Translations under genes and position numbers: made by a program | NCBI GenBank assembly: GCA_902578545.1 | Contig: CACHDI010000005.1 | Span: 57,708-121,707, forward strand | Reading direction: 5' to 3' | Origin: an uncultured Alphaproteobacteria bacterium | Lineage (GTDB): Bacteria; Pseudomonadota; Alphaproteobacteria; Rhodobacterales; Rhodobacteraceae | DNA: 64,000 nucleotides | The notes under the pieces: generated by a model | The model's database searches: none | What the model was told of the DNA's origin: nothing | Seen by the model: only the letters and a program-made list of their open reading frames with translations | Shown: piece after piece, positions 36,533 through 45,548 of the stretch | How positions within the stretch are numbered: position 1 is the stretch's first letter | Layout of the letters: each line of letters opens with the position of its first letter

Positions 36533-37462
36533 TTATAACCCAACTCTATTAGAAAAAATAAACCCCAAAAAATTTAACAAAATTTGTGCAGCTAATATAG
36601 CCGTACTGCCAGTCGGATCATAATCGGGAGCTACTTCGACCATGTCTATCCCAATTATATGATTTTGGAGCGTGATACTTTGAAGAAGTTCTAATACTTC
36701 ATAATACAAAAAACCACCATGACTTGGTGTTCCTGTACCCGGAGCTATTGATGGACAAAATGCATCAATATCAATTGTAACATAAAGCCGTTCACCTTTA
36801 GGAATTCTATTGGCTATATTTTTCATTCCAATTTCTCTCGCTTGTCTTACTGAAATGATATCACTTCCCATTTCCATTGCTTTTTCATAGCCTTCTTTCG
36901 CAGTTGAAGAAACATTTCTTATTCCTACTTGAGTTAGTCCTGACACATAATCTTTTTCTGCAGCTCTTCGCATTGGGTTACCATGCCCGTGTCTTACACC
37001 ATGCCTTTCATCTACAAAATCCAGATGTGCGTCAACTTGCAGAAGATGAAAAGGGCCTTGATCTTTATATGCTTCTATACAAGGTATATTAATCGAATGA
37101 TCACCTCCAATGACAACAGGTAAACTCTTTGCAAAAAGTGCAGCTTTTACAGCTTTACAAATATTGTGGTGACTTTGTACAGTATCAGTATGGACAATAT
37201 CGGCATCACCAAGATCTACTATTTTAACCGATTTATCCAAATATGTTTTTTTATCTTCATGATCATAAGCTCCTGCATGCCCAAATGAAAACAATGTGGA
37301 TGCTTCTCTTACAGCGCGAGGTCCAAATCTAGCACCTGGTCTAAACTGAGTACCAAAATCAAAAGGCGCTCCTATTATAGAAACGTCAGCTTTATAATTA
37401 TTCCAATTTTTGATATATTCTCTTTTTGCAAAAGTAGAAATACCTACAAATGGTAAATCCAA
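36533..37462 (-). CDS. Agmatinase-family ureohydrolase
   Basis: A 309-residue (or longer) binuclear manganese ureohydrolase. Ligand motifs are GGDHS, DAHLD and DIDAFCPSIAPGTGTPSHGG; the six metal-binding residues are present. Likely substrates are agmatine or guanidinobutyrate, in line with aruH-aruI upstream. The only standard start is the TTG at 37462, yet the frame is open further and encodes SNNYDKGR directly before it. An ATT at 37489 has AAGAGG 7 bases upstream and is a better-placed start, adding nine residues. Confidence 0.87.
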   Translation of the reverse strand: MDLPFVGISTFAKREYIKNWNNYKADVSIIGAPFDFGTQFRPGARFGPRAVREASTLFSFGHAGAYDHEDKKTYLDKSVKIVDLGDADIVHTDTVQSHHNICKAVKAALFAKSLPVVIGGDHSINIPCIEAYKDQGPFHLLQVDAHLDFVDERHGVRHGHGNPMRRAAEKDYVSGLTQVGIRNVSSTAKEGYEKAMEMGSDIISVRQAREIGMKNIANRIPKGERLYVTIDIDAFCPSIAPGTGTPSHGGFLYYEVLELLQSITLQNHIIGIDMVEVAPDYDPTGSTAILAAQILLNFLGFIFSNRVGL

Positions 37463-37486
37463 TCTTCCTTTGTCATAATTATTAGA

Positions 37487-37502
37487 AATAGTAAAACCTC
37501 TT
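37487..37502 (-). promoter_or_regulatory. Ribosome binding site AAGAGG facing a possible ATT start
   Basis: On the minus strand AAGAGG (37497-37502) lies 7 bases before ATT (37487-37489), which is in frame with the ureohydrolase. The conventional TTG at 37462 has GGA only about 3 bases away. ATT starts are rare (infC is the classic case), so this is tentative. Confidence 0.35.
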
Positions 37503-37536
37503 AATTGTAAATTTTCTTTTAAGCTTATTGTTATAG

Positions 37537-37553
37537 TGTATATTTAGTATACA
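37537..37553. promoter_or_regulatory. TGTATA-TTTAG-TATACA inverted repeat, candidate operator
   Basis: Perfect 6-base arms (37537-37542, 37548-37553) flank TTTAG in the divergent region between the ureohydrolase and hydrolase genes. The 11-base core TATTTAGTATA (37541-37551) is identical to 26087-26097 upstream of aruH. A shared regulator of arginine-pathway genes is possible, but an AT-rich 11-mer can recur by chance. Confidence 0.35.
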
Positions 37554-37586
37554 TTTTAAGTTTAATCTACTTATGATTGCTAATTA

Positions 37587-38453
37587 ATGATTTATAAATT
37601 TAAAAGAGAATTCATAGAAACAGAAGTTGGTAAAATAATTTATTATATAAGGGGTGATGGACCCCCTGTATTATTGCTCCATGGCTATCCCCAATATAGT
37701 TTAATGTGGGAAGAAACTGCACTTTTGTTATCTGATAAATATACAACGATTATACCTGATTTAAGAGGATATGGAGAATCTGCTAAACCAAAAGGATTAT
37801 TTGACCACTCTAATTATTCAAAAAGAGAAATGGCGAAGGACATGATACAAATTATGGATAATTTGAAATATCAATATTTTTCAGTGGTTGGGCATGATAG
37901 GGGAGGTAGAGTTGCACATAGACTTAGTAGGGATTATTCTCATAGAGTTCAAAAAATGACAGTACTTGATATTTGTCCTACACTTGATATGTATGAATCA
38001 ACTAATAAGGAATTTGCTACTGGGTACTTTCATTGGTTTTTTTTAATACAAAAATTTCCTGTTCCAGAAAAATTGATACAAAATAATAGCTCCTTATGGC
38101 TAAAGGAATGTCTAAATAAATGGTCAGGAGGACATAATTTTGAGCAAAAATTTGACTTATATCTAGATAAATTCAATAATCCTGAAACTATTCACTCAAC
38201 TTGTGAAGATTATAGAGCGAGTGCGGGTATTGATTTAATTCACGATAAAAAAGATTCCAAAAAAAAATTAAACATACCAATTCAGGTATTATGGGGTAAG
38301 AATACATTAATAAATAAATGCTTTAATCCTATTGATATTTGGCAAAAATACACAAAAAAAAATGTGGTTGGAGAAGCATTAAATTGTTACCATTTTATTC
38401 CAGAAGAAATTCCAGATGTTTTAAACCAAAAATTAATGCAATTTTTAAAGTAG
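37587..38453 (+). CDS. Alpha/beta hydrolase of the fluoroacetate/haloacetate dehalogenase type
   Basis: A 288-residue alpha/beta hydrolase whose nucleophile elbow is VGHDRGGR, with Asp104 instead of Ser. Arg105 and Arg108 (carboxylate binding), Asp128 (VLDICPT, acid), His149-Trp150 (GYFHWFF, halide pocket), Tyr209 (EDYRASAG) and His269 (CYHFIPEE, base) match the active-site set of Rhodopseudomonas fluoroacetate dehalogenase RPA1163. All positions known to bind fluoride are occupied by the expected residues. The gene stands alone between convergent and divergent neighbours. Related epoxide hydrolases are the alternative. Confidence 0.85.
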   Translation: MIYKFKREFIETEVGKIIYYIRGDGPPVLLLHGYPQYSLMWEETALLLSDKYTTIIPDLRGYGESAKPKGLFDHSNYSKREMAKDMIQIMDNLKYQYFSVVGHDRGGRVAHRLSRDYSHRVQKMTVLDICPTLDMYESTNKEFATGYFHWFFLIQKFPVPEKLIQNNSSLWLKECLNKWSGGHNFEQKFDLYLDKFNNPETIHSTCEDYRASAGIDLIHDKKDSKKKLNIPIQVLWGKNTLINKCFNPIDIWQKYTKKNVVGEALNCYHFIPEEIPDVLNQKLMQFLK

Positions 38454-38467
38454 TCCATTATTTTCTT

Positions 38468-40093
38468 TTATCTTAAATTTCTTCTTAAAATTTTTCCAGT
38501 GCTTGTAACAGGAAGCTTTTTTACCACTTCAACTTCTCTAGGATATTCGTGAGCAGATAATTTTTTTTTGACAAAAGACTGAATATCTAATTTTAAATTT
38601 TCGCTTTCTTTAAACCCTTTATTTAATACAATAAAAGCTTTTATGATTTGTGTTCTTAATAGATCATCTTTGCCTATTACAGCTGCCATACTTATAGACG
38701 GGTGCTTCATCAAACAATCTTCAATAGGTCCAGGTCCAATTCTATAACCTGCTGAAGTTATCACATCGTCATCTCTTGCTATAAATTTTATCCAGCCATC
38801 TTTTTCGATTACTCCTTTATCACCAGTAATAAGCCAGTCCTTAAAAAATTTTTCTTTTGTTGCTTGTGGATTATTCCAATATTTTAAGAACATTTGAGGA
38901 GAACCTCTTTTAATTGCAATAGCACCCAATTCACCTTTTTTACATTCTTCCCCATTTTGATTAACAATGCTTACGATATTTCCAGGAACAGGTCGACCAG
39001 CTATACCTGGTCTAGGCTTCATGATTTTTGAGCATGAAGATAAAACTAAGTTGCATTCTGTTTGACCATAAATTTCATTAATATTGACACCTAAAGTTTT
39101 TTTTCCCCAATCTAAAAGCTCTGTTCCTAGTGGTTCTCCACCACTAGCCACTGATTTTAAATAAAGTTTTTTTGATGTACCTTTTGGAAAATCAGTTCTC
39201 AGCATTTTCAAAGCAGTAGGAGGTAAAAACGAGCCTGTAACTTTAAAGTTGGACATTAGTTGAATAGCTTTAGAAGGATTAAATTTCTCAAATCTATAAG
39301 CTAAAACAGGAACTCCATGGTGTAATGATGAAAATAAAATATTCACCAAACCACCTATCCAAGCCCAATCTGCAGGTGTCCATAATAGATTATTAATTTC
39401 ATTTTTGTAGGAAGAAAATAAATCAAGAAAAAAATCAAATGCGGGTAAATGCCCAAGTAAAACGCGATGGGCATGTAAAACACCCTTTGGAGGGCCAGTT
39501 GTTCCAGAGGTATATAACAGTAATGCAGGTTCATCAGGCTTAGTTTTTTCATAAATAAAATCAGTAGATTGATTTAGATCTGACAAATTCATTGAAAGAC
39601 TATCTAGTTTTTGATTGCTACCTTCAATAGTAAAAATTGTTAACCCATTTTGTACATCTTTATTTATTTCTCTTATTTTTTTTGCACCTGAATAATCTGT
39701 AATTAATACTTTAATGTTTGCATCTGAAATACGATACTCTAATGCATCTGGACCAAATAATAAAAAAAGAGGAACAGATATGCCCCCTAATTTAAAAACT
39801 GCTATATGAGAAACTATACATTCTAGAGATTGAGGAAGTAATATACCTACCCTATCACCTTTTTTAATCCCAAAATATTTTAAATAATTTGAAACTTTAT
39901 TAGCTTTTTGGTTCAAGGTTCTGAAAGAAGTTGTATTAGTTTTTCCTGAAGATAGTAGATCAATAATTGCAGGCCTATTTGGTGTTTTATTTGCCCATTT
40001 TTCACAAATATCATAACCAATATTGTAATTATCTGGTATATTCCATTTGAAATTATTATATATGTGATGATAAGTTAAATTTTGATCCCACAT
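38468..40093 (-). CDS. AMP-forming acyl-CoA synthetase (short/medium-chain acyl type)
   Basis: A 541-residue member of the acyl/aryl-CoA synthetase superfamily. The ATP-binding P-loop is LLLYTSGTTGPPKGVLHAH, then YGQTECN and the A8-region TGDKGVIEKDGWIKFIARDDD. The C-terminal catalytic Lys is in TSTGKILRRNL. It precedes nothing on its strand but follows isovaleryl-CoA dehydrogenase by 17 bases, so it may activate isovalerate or another branched short-chain acid. The sequence does not fix the acyl chain. Confidence 0.88.
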   Translation of the reverse strand: MWDQNLTYHHIYNNFKWNIPDNYNIGYDICEKWANKTPNRPAIIDLLSSGKTNTTSFRTLNQKANKVSNYLKYFGIKKGDRVGILLPQSLECIVSHIAVFKLGGISVPLFLLFGPDALEYRISDANIKVLITDYSGAKKIREINKDVQNGLTIFTIEGSNQKLDSLSMNLSDLNQSTDFIYEKTKPDEPALLLYTSGTTGPPKGVLHAHRVLLGHLPAFDFFLDLFSSYKNEINNLLWTPADWAWIGGLVNILFSSLHHGVPVLAYRFEKFNPSKAIQLMSNFKVTGSFLPPTALKMLRTDFPKGTSKKLYLKSVASGGEPLGTELLDWGKKTLGVNINEIYGQTECNLVLSSCSKIMKPRPGIAGRPVPGNIVSIVNQNGEECKKGELGAIAIKRGSPQMFLKYWNNPQATKEKFFKDWLITGDKGVIEKDGWIKFIARDDDVITSAGYRIGPGPIEDCLMKHPSISMAAVIGKDDLLRTQIIKAFIVLNKGFKESENLKLDIQSFVKKKLSAHEYPREVEVVKKLPVTSTGKILRRNLR

Positions 40094-40110
40094 TAGTTTT
40101 ACTTCAAATA

Positions 40111-41274
40111 TTACTTTGTCTCTTCAAAAATTTCTCGGCCTATTAAAATTCTTCTTATCTCAGAAGTCCCTGCTCCTATTTCATAAAGCTTTGCATCTCT
40201 TAAAAGTCTTCCAGTGGGATATTCATTTGTATACCCATTTCCACCTAGGCATTGTATTGCTTCTAAAGCAAGCTGTGTTGCTTTTTCTGCAGAATAAAGA
40301 ATACAACCAGCTGAATCTTTTCGAGTAATATTACCTCTATCACATGCATCAGCAACTCGATATACATATGATTTACATGCGCTAAATGTCGTATACATAT
40401 CAGCAATTTTTGCCTGGATTAATTGAAAGTTACCTATCGGCTGCCCGAATTGTTTGCGCTCATGAACATAAGGAATAACAACGTCAAGAGCAGAGGCCAT
40501 AATCCCTAAAGGGCCAGCAGCTAAAACAACTCTTTCATAATCTAGTCCGGACATTAAAACCTCTACGCCTTTTCCTTCCTCTCCAAGAATATTTTCAAAA
40601 GGAACCTCACAATTTTCAAAAACTAATTCACAAGTATTGGAACCTCTCATTCCCAATTTATCGAGTTTTTTTTCAGTACGAAAACCTTCCATTTCTTTTT
40701 CAATGATGAAAGCCGTGATTCCCCTTGAACCTAAATCTTCATTAGTTTTTGCATAAACAATTAAGGTACTTGCGTCGGGACCGTTAGTAATCCACATTTT
40801 GTTACCATTTAATATAAATCGATCATTTCTTTTTTCAGCTTTCAATTTCATTGATACAACATCAGAACCAGAACCTACTTCAGACATTGCTAAAGAGCCT
40901 ACTTTTTTACCTGAAATTAAATCAGGTAAATACTGTTCTTTTTGTAAATGGTTTCCACATCGAAATATTTGATTTACACATAAATTAGAATGAGCCCCAT
41001 ATGAAAGCCCTACAGAAGCAGATGCACGACTTATTTCTTCAACTATTATACAATGTGCCAAATACCCTAATCCTGAGCCACCATAATCTTCTGATACAGT
41101 TACGCCAAGCAGTCCTGCATCCCCCATTTTTGACCAAAGTTGATTAGGAAATTCATTTTTCTGATCTATTTCTGAAGCTAAGTCCTTAATTTCTTTGCTG
41201 GCAAACTGATGAGCAAGATCTCTCAAGGCAATTAATTCATTAGATAGCCCATAATCAAGTGATCCAATAAACAT
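40111..41274 (-). CDS. ivd: Isovaleryl-CoA dehydrogenase
   Basis: A 387-residue acyl-CoA dehydrogenase. The diagnostic feature is the catalytic base: Glu247 in [19 protein letters not shown], equal to Glu254 of human IVD, while the classical position reads [20 protein letters not shown] as in IVD. It oxidises isovaleryl-CoA to 3-methylcrotonyl-CoA in leucine catabolism. GAGGGGG lies about 10 bases before the ATG. No methylcrotonyl-CoA carboxylase or methylglutaconyl-CoA hydratase follows, so the rest of the leucine pathway must be elsewhere. Confidence 0.95.
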   Translation of the reverse strand: MFIGSLDYGLSNELIALRDLAHQFASKEIKDLASEIDQKNEFPNQLWSKMGDAGLLGVTVSEDYGGSGLGYLAHCIIVEEISRASASVGLSYGAHSNLCVNQIFRCGNHLQKEQYLPDLISGKKVGSLAMSEVGSGSDVVSMKLKAEKRNDRFILNGNKMWITNGPDASTLIVYAKTNEDLGSRGITAFIIEKEMEGFRTEKKLDKLGMRGSNTCELVFENCEVPFENILGEEGKGVEVLMSGLDYERVVLAAGPLGIMASALDVVIPYVHERKQFGQPIGNFQLIQAKIADMYTTFSACKSYVYRVADACDRGNITRKDSAGCILYSAEKATQLALEAIQCLGGNGYTNEYPTGRLLRDAKLYEIGAGTSEIRRILIGREIFEETK

Positions 41275-41318
41275 AATAAATTGCCCCCTCTTTTTTAAAA
41301 TTTTTATTTTTTGAATAA

Positions 41319-42500
41319 CTAATCAACTTCAATAGCAATCGCTAGTGCTTCGCCTCCCCCTATACAAATGGCAGCTACTCCCTTTTTTAATCCTCTTAAC
41401 GAAAGTGAATTAATTAAAGAAACTAATATCCTAGCACCTGAAGCACCTATTGGATGACCAAGAGAGCAAGCTCCTCCATTCACATTAATTTTTTCACGTG
41501 GAATTTTAAGCTCTTTCATAAATGCCATTGGTACAACTGCAAATGCTTCATTAACTTCCCATAGATCAACTTCATCAGCTGACCAATTTAAGGACTCTAA
41601 TAATTTGTTGGTAGCGGGTATAGGGGCGGTTGTAAACCAACCTGGATCATGTGCATGACCTGCATAACCTTTAATTCTTGCTTTAATTTTTAAATTTTTT
41701 CTTTGTGCATATTTCTCTGATGATATCAATAAAGCTACTGCACCATCTGAAATTGAAGAAGAATTAGCAGCTGTTACTGTACCATCACTTAAGAATGCAG
41801 GTTTTAATTTTGGAATTTTTAAAGCATTACTTCTTTTTGGTTGTTGATCTTCAGTAATTAAAATTTCTTCTTTATTTTTGTTTTTGACCTTAACTGGTGT
41901 AATCTCATGCTCAAAAAAACTATTTTTTTGAGCATTTAGAGCATTTTCTAAAGACCTAATAGCATATTCATCTTGTTGTATCCTAGTAAATTGATAGTTT
42001 CTTGCGCAATCTTCTGCAAAAGATCCCATTAATCGACCCTCATCATAAGCATCCTCTAATCCATCTAAAAACATATGATCATAAACTTTAACATGCCCTA
42101 TTCTCGCTCCATCTCTGTTATTTTTAGAAAGGTAAGGAGCGTTGGTCATACTTTCCATTCCTCCTGCAACTAAAATATTATTAGTTTTAGCTTTTATTTG
42201 TTCAGAACCCATAATTACTGTCTTTAATCCTGAACCACACATTTTATTCACTGTAACAGCAGGAACAAATTTGGATAAACCAGCATTAAATCCAGCTTGC
42301 CTTGCCGGGGCTTGGCCTATTCCTGCTTGCAATACACAACCCATTATTACTTCTTCAATATCATCAAAATTTACTCCCGAATCCTTTATGGCCTTCTTTA
42401 TAGCAACTCCACCTAATTCAGGTGCAGAAAGCTTAGCTAATTCACCTTGAAAGCTTCCTAATGGGGTTCTTGAATATCCACTTATCACTATGTCATTCAT
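41319..42500 (-). CDS. Acetyl-CoA acetyltransferase (thiolase)
   Basis: A 393-residue thiolase. The acyl-accepting Cys88 is in [11 protein letters not shown], His349 in [17 protein letters not shown] and Cys379 in [12 protein letters not shown], which is the complete catalytic set. It joins two acetyl-CoA or cleaves acetoacetyl-CoA, which would use the acetoacetate made by the BKACE step and leucine breakdown. It starts the thiolase-ivd-ligase operon with AAGGA upstream of the ATG. Confidence 0.94.
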   Translation of the reverse strand: MNDIVISGYSRTPLGSFQGELAKLSAPELGGVAIKKAIKDSGVNFDDIEEVIMGCVLQAGIGQAPARQAGFNAGLSKFVPAVTVNKMCGSGLKTVIMGSEQIKAKTNNILVAGGMESMTNAPYLSKNNRDGARIGHVKVYDHMFLDGLEDAYDEGRLMGSFAEDCARNYQFTRIQQDEYAIRSLENALNAQKNSFFEHEITPVKVKNKNKEEILITEDQQPKRSNALKIPKLKPAFLSDGTVTAANSSSISDGAVALLISSEKYAQRKNLKIKARIKGYAGHAHDPGWFTTAPIPATNKLLESLNWSADEVDLWEVNEAFAVVPMAFMKELKIPREKINVNGGACSLGHPIGASGARILVSLINSLSLRGLKKGVAAICIGGGEALAIAIEVD

Positions 42501-42615
42501 AATTAAATTTTCCTTATAAAAAAATTTTTGATCTATAATTTTTAAAATAAACCTTTACGAATTGAGAAAATAACAACAATAATTATAACACTAATTCTAT
42601 ATATGGAAATGTTAA

Positions 42616-43455
42616 ATGAATAGGTATAATTGCTTTGATGTAATATTTAATAACCATATTGCACAAATTATTCTAAATAGACCAGAGAAAAGAAATTCAA
42701 TGACTACTGATTTTTGGAATGAATTCCCCGAGATCATTTCGAAAATTAATGAAGATGGTGATATTAGAGTAATAATTTTAAGTTCAACAGGGCCACACTT
42801 TTGCTCAGGTCTTGATTTATCACTTTTTCAATCTGATCTTTTGAAGATTAATCAAGAGCAACAAAGTAAACCTATACTTCTTACTAATTATATTGAAATT
42901 TTACAAAAGGCATTAAATATTTTGCAGGACTCCCGTATCCCAGTTATAGCAGCAATTCAGGGTGCTTGTATTGGTGGTGGTTTAGATCTTGTTTGTGCCA
43001 GCGATATTCGTCTTGGAACTAAAGACTGTCACTTTAGTATATTAGAAACCAAACTAGGATTAGTTGCAGATATTGGTACTTTCCCAAGATTAGTTAAATT
43101 AATACCAGATGGATTAGTTCGAGAACTAGCATTTACAGGAAGGAATTTTAATTCAGAGGAAGCTAAATTGTCAGGTTTTTTGAATGATGTTTATCCAAAT
43201 CAAAAAAACATGCTGAAAGCAGCATTTGAGCTAGCAAAAGAAATATCAGCCAATTCTCCGACCGTAGTTTATGGATGTAAAGAAGCAATCAAATTTTCAA
43301 GGGATCATACAACGGAGGAGGGATTAAATTGGATAAAAATGTGGAATTCTTCAATGTTTAATATGACAGAAATAGAAGAAGCCTTTAAAGCAAAATTTGA
43401 AAAAAGGTTAGGGAATTTCAGTAAATTACCGAAAAAGGTTACTAAAATTAAATAA
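42616..43455 (+). CDS. Crotonase-family enzyme, delta3,5-delta2,4-dienoyl-CoA isomerase-like
   Basis: A 279-residue crotonase-fold protein. Oxyanion-hole segments are HFCSGLDLSL and GACIGGGLDLVCASD. The key pair Glu144 and Asp152 in ILETKLGLVADIGTFPRL has the same 8-residue spacing as Glu196/Asp204 of rat dienoyl-CoA isomerase ECH1. The C-terminal SRDHTTEEGLNWIKMWNSSM also resembles that group. It would help degrade odd-position unsaturated fatty acids. It is single and divergent from the thiolase gene. Confidence 0.85.
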   Translation: MNRYNCFDVIFNNHIAQIILNRPEKRNSMTTDFWNEFPEIISKINEDGDIRVIILSSTGPHFCSGLDLSLFQSDLLKINQEQQSKPILLTNYIEILQKALNILQDSRIPVIAAIQGACIGGGLDLVCASDIRLGTKDCHFSILETKLGLVADIGTFPRLVKLIPDGLVRELAFTGRNFNSEEAKLSGFLNDVYPNQKNMLKAAFELAKEISANSPTVVYGCKEAIKFSRDHTTEEGLNWIKMWNSSMFNMTEIEEAFKAKFEKRLGNFSKLPKKVTKIK

Positions 43456-43460
43456 CTCTT

Positions 43461-44690
43461 TTACCTTTTATCATCGATAACAACTCCGTCTTTTGGTAAT
43501 GAGTTTGGTTTAACTTTTATGATATTGGCTCTAAGGTTGATTATATCCCTCAAGTTAGAAGTATAATCAAAAGAGTTATCTGGATTTACCTCAATTTTAA
43601 TTGTCAAATCATCCTGATTATTAAGTAAAGATATTTCAGCTCTAACCTTTAATATTTCCTTATTCCTTGAAATAAATTCTTTAATTTGCTCTGGTCGCAA
43701 AAACATGCCCTTTACTTTAGCTGCTTGATCAGCTCTACCTCTCCAACCAACAATTCTAGTATTTGTACGACCACATTTACTTTTTCCTGGTGCAAAAGCT
43801 GACATATCTCCAGTTGCGAACCGAATTAATGGATAGTCTAAATTAAGACTTGTTACTAATATTTCACCAATTTCACCAGGACCTACATGTTCACCTGTTC
43901 CGGGGAACACAATTTCTACAATCACACCTTCATCTATTATCAATGGCTCATTTTCAACAGTTTCAAGAGCAATGTTCCCTAAATCAGCAGTAGCATAAGA
44001 CTGCATACATTTTATACCTCTGTCAGCATATTCTTTCCTAAGATCAGGAAAAAGCGGCCCCCCCCCAACACAAGCTATTTTTATATTTGTTAAATCAAGG
44101 TTAAGCTCATCACCCTTTTCTAATATTTTTAATAGAAAATCTGGTGTACCTGCATAAACATTAGTCTTTAAAAAAGATGCAGCTTTCGCTTGTAATTCAG
44201 TTTGACCGGTACCCGCAGGAATTACTTTTGTTCCTAATTTCAAAGCACCTTCCTCAAACATCATACCAGCAGGAGTGAGATGATAAGAAAAACAATTTTG
44301 CAAAACCATTCCTTTTCTTACACCTGTTGCATATAAAAATGGAGCAAAACGACCCCAGTCACTTCCTCTTGTACCAGGCTCATAGATAGGTCCAGGTGAT
44401 TGAAAAAAATGAGTTGTATTTTGTTGCTCTGTTCTCTCAAAACCTCCAAATGGAGGAAATAATTTTTGCTTATTTGAAAGCTCAGATTTACGAAGCACAG
44501 GTATCTTTTGTAAATCTTCAACAGTTTTTATGTCTTTTGGATTTATTGCTTCAAGATTTTCTTTAAAACCCAAAGTTTTTATTTTAGCAGTTTCTATTAG
44601 TTTAGGTAAAAAAGTATTTATATATGATAACCTTGTATCATGGGAGCGAATTTCTTCTTTATTAAAAAAATCGCCTTTTAATTCAACCAA
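43461..44690 (-). CDS. Phenylacetate-CoA ligase-like AMP-dependent ligase
   Basis: A 409-residue protein of the PaaK branch of adenylate-forming enzymes: FQSPGPIYEPGTRGSDWGRF near the centre-left, ATADLGNIALE (the YAxADxG-type motif), LVTSLNLDYPLIRFATGDMS, and RADQAAKVKGMFLRPEQI at the C-terminus. It probably makes a CoA thioester of an aromatic or short acid. The start is a TTG with GGAG 6 bases upstream, overlapping the livF-like gene by 13 bases. It is the last gene of the Liv transporter operon. Confidence 0.87.
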   Translation of the reverse strand: MVELKGDFFNKEEIRSHDTRLSYINTFLPKLIETAKIKTLGFKENLEAINPKDIKTVEDLQKIPVLRKSELSNKQKLFPPFGGFERTEQQNTTHFFQSPGPIYEPGTRGSDWGRFAPFLYATGVRKGMVLQNCFSYHLTPAGMMFEEGALKLGTKVIPAGTGQTELQAKAASFLKTNVYAGTPDFLLKILEKGDELNLDLTNIKIACVGGGPLFPDLRKEYADRGIKCMQSYATADLGNIALETVENEPLIIDEGVIVEIVFPGTGEHVGPGEIGEILVTSLNLDYPLIRFATGDMSAFAPGKSKCGRTNTRIVGWRGRADQAAKVKGMFLRPEQIKEFISRNKEILKVRAEISLLNNQDDLTIKIEVNPDNSFDYTSNLRDIINLRANIIKVKPNSLPKDGVVIDDKR

Positions 44691-45493
44691 CGTTTTCTCC
44701 GCCTATATGATCTTCCATCTCTATAGGATTTACGTTTATCACCTGATAAACCAAGGTAAAATTCCTTTACATCTGGATTTTCTCTTAACTCCTCTGCAGG
44801 TCCATCCATAACAACTCTACCACTTTCTAAAATATAACCAAAATGTGCAAACCTCAAGGCCACATTTGTATTTTGCTCAGCAAGAAGAAAAGATACACCT
44901 TCTTTCTCATTTAGCTTTTTTACTATTTCAAATATTTCTTCAACAAGCTGTGGAGCTAAACCCATACTGGGTTCATCCAATAATACAGTCTCAGGTTTTG
45001 ACATTAAAGCTCTACCAATAGCACACATTTGCTGTTCTCCACCCGAAGTATAACCTGCTTGGCTTTTTCTTCTTTGTTTTAGTCTTGGGAAATAGCTATA
45101 AACCATATCTAAATCTTCAAGTACTTTCTTTTTTCCTTCTTTCCTTGTATATGCTCCAGTCAGTAAATTTTCTTCAACAGTCAAATGTTCAAAACAATGA
45201 CGACCCTCCATAACTTGAATTACACCTGATTTTACTAAATCGGATGGATTTAATCTATCAATTTTTTCATTTCTATAAGTAATAGAACCCTTAGTTACCT
45301 CACCTCTTTCTGAATGAAGTAAATTGGAGATAGCTTTAAGAGTTGTTGTTTTTCCAGCTCCATTTCCTCCTAATAAAGCAACTATTGAACCTTTAGAAAG
45401 AGATAGACTTACCCCTTTTAAAACAAGTATTACATGGTTATACACAACTTCTATATTATTTACATCTAAAAGTATTTCACTGTCTCTTGACAT
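44678..45493 (-). CDS. Branched-chain amino-acid-type ABC transporter ATPase (LivF-like)
   Basis: The ATPase has Walker A GGNGAGKTT, signature TSGGEQQMCAIGRAL, Walker B VLLDEPSMGLAP and the switch region LLAEQN, typical of LivF. The frame extends to an ATG at 45505, but that start would sit 5 bases from a terminator hairpin. The ATG at 45493 (MSRDSEILLDVNN) has GGGAAG upstream and is preferred, giving 271 residues. The C-terminal tail (SYRDGRSYRRRKRWLN) is unusually basic. Confidence 0.9.
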   Translation of the reverse strand: MSRDSEILLDVNNIEVVYNHVILVLKGVSLSLSKGSIVALLGGNGAGKTTTLKAISNLLHSERGEVTKGSITYRNEKIDRLNPSDLVKSGVIQVMEGRHCFEHLTVEENLLTGAYTRKEGKKKVLEDLDMVYSYFPRLKQRRKSQAGYTSGGEQQMCAIGRALMSKPETVLLDEPSMGLAPQLVEEIFEIVKKLNEKEGVSFLLAEQNTNVALRFAHFGYILESGRVVMDGPAEELRENPDVKEFYLGLSGDKRKSYRDGRSYRRRKRWLN

Positions 45494-45505
45494 TAGACTT
45501 CCCAT

Positions 45506-45533
45506 TAAAAAGGGCCCAAAAAAGTTGGGCCCT
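45506..45533 (-). terminator. Rho-independent terminator after the Liv-type binding-protein gene
   Basis: AGGGCCCAA (45511-45519) pairs perfectly with TTGGGCCCT (45525-45533) over a 5-base loop. On the minus strand the stem is followed by TTTTA. It starts 15 bases after the binding-protein stop and precedes livF. This mirrors the arrangement in the sugar transporter at 24976-25008. Confidence 0.85.
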
Positions 45534-45548
45534 AATCATTAAATTAAA

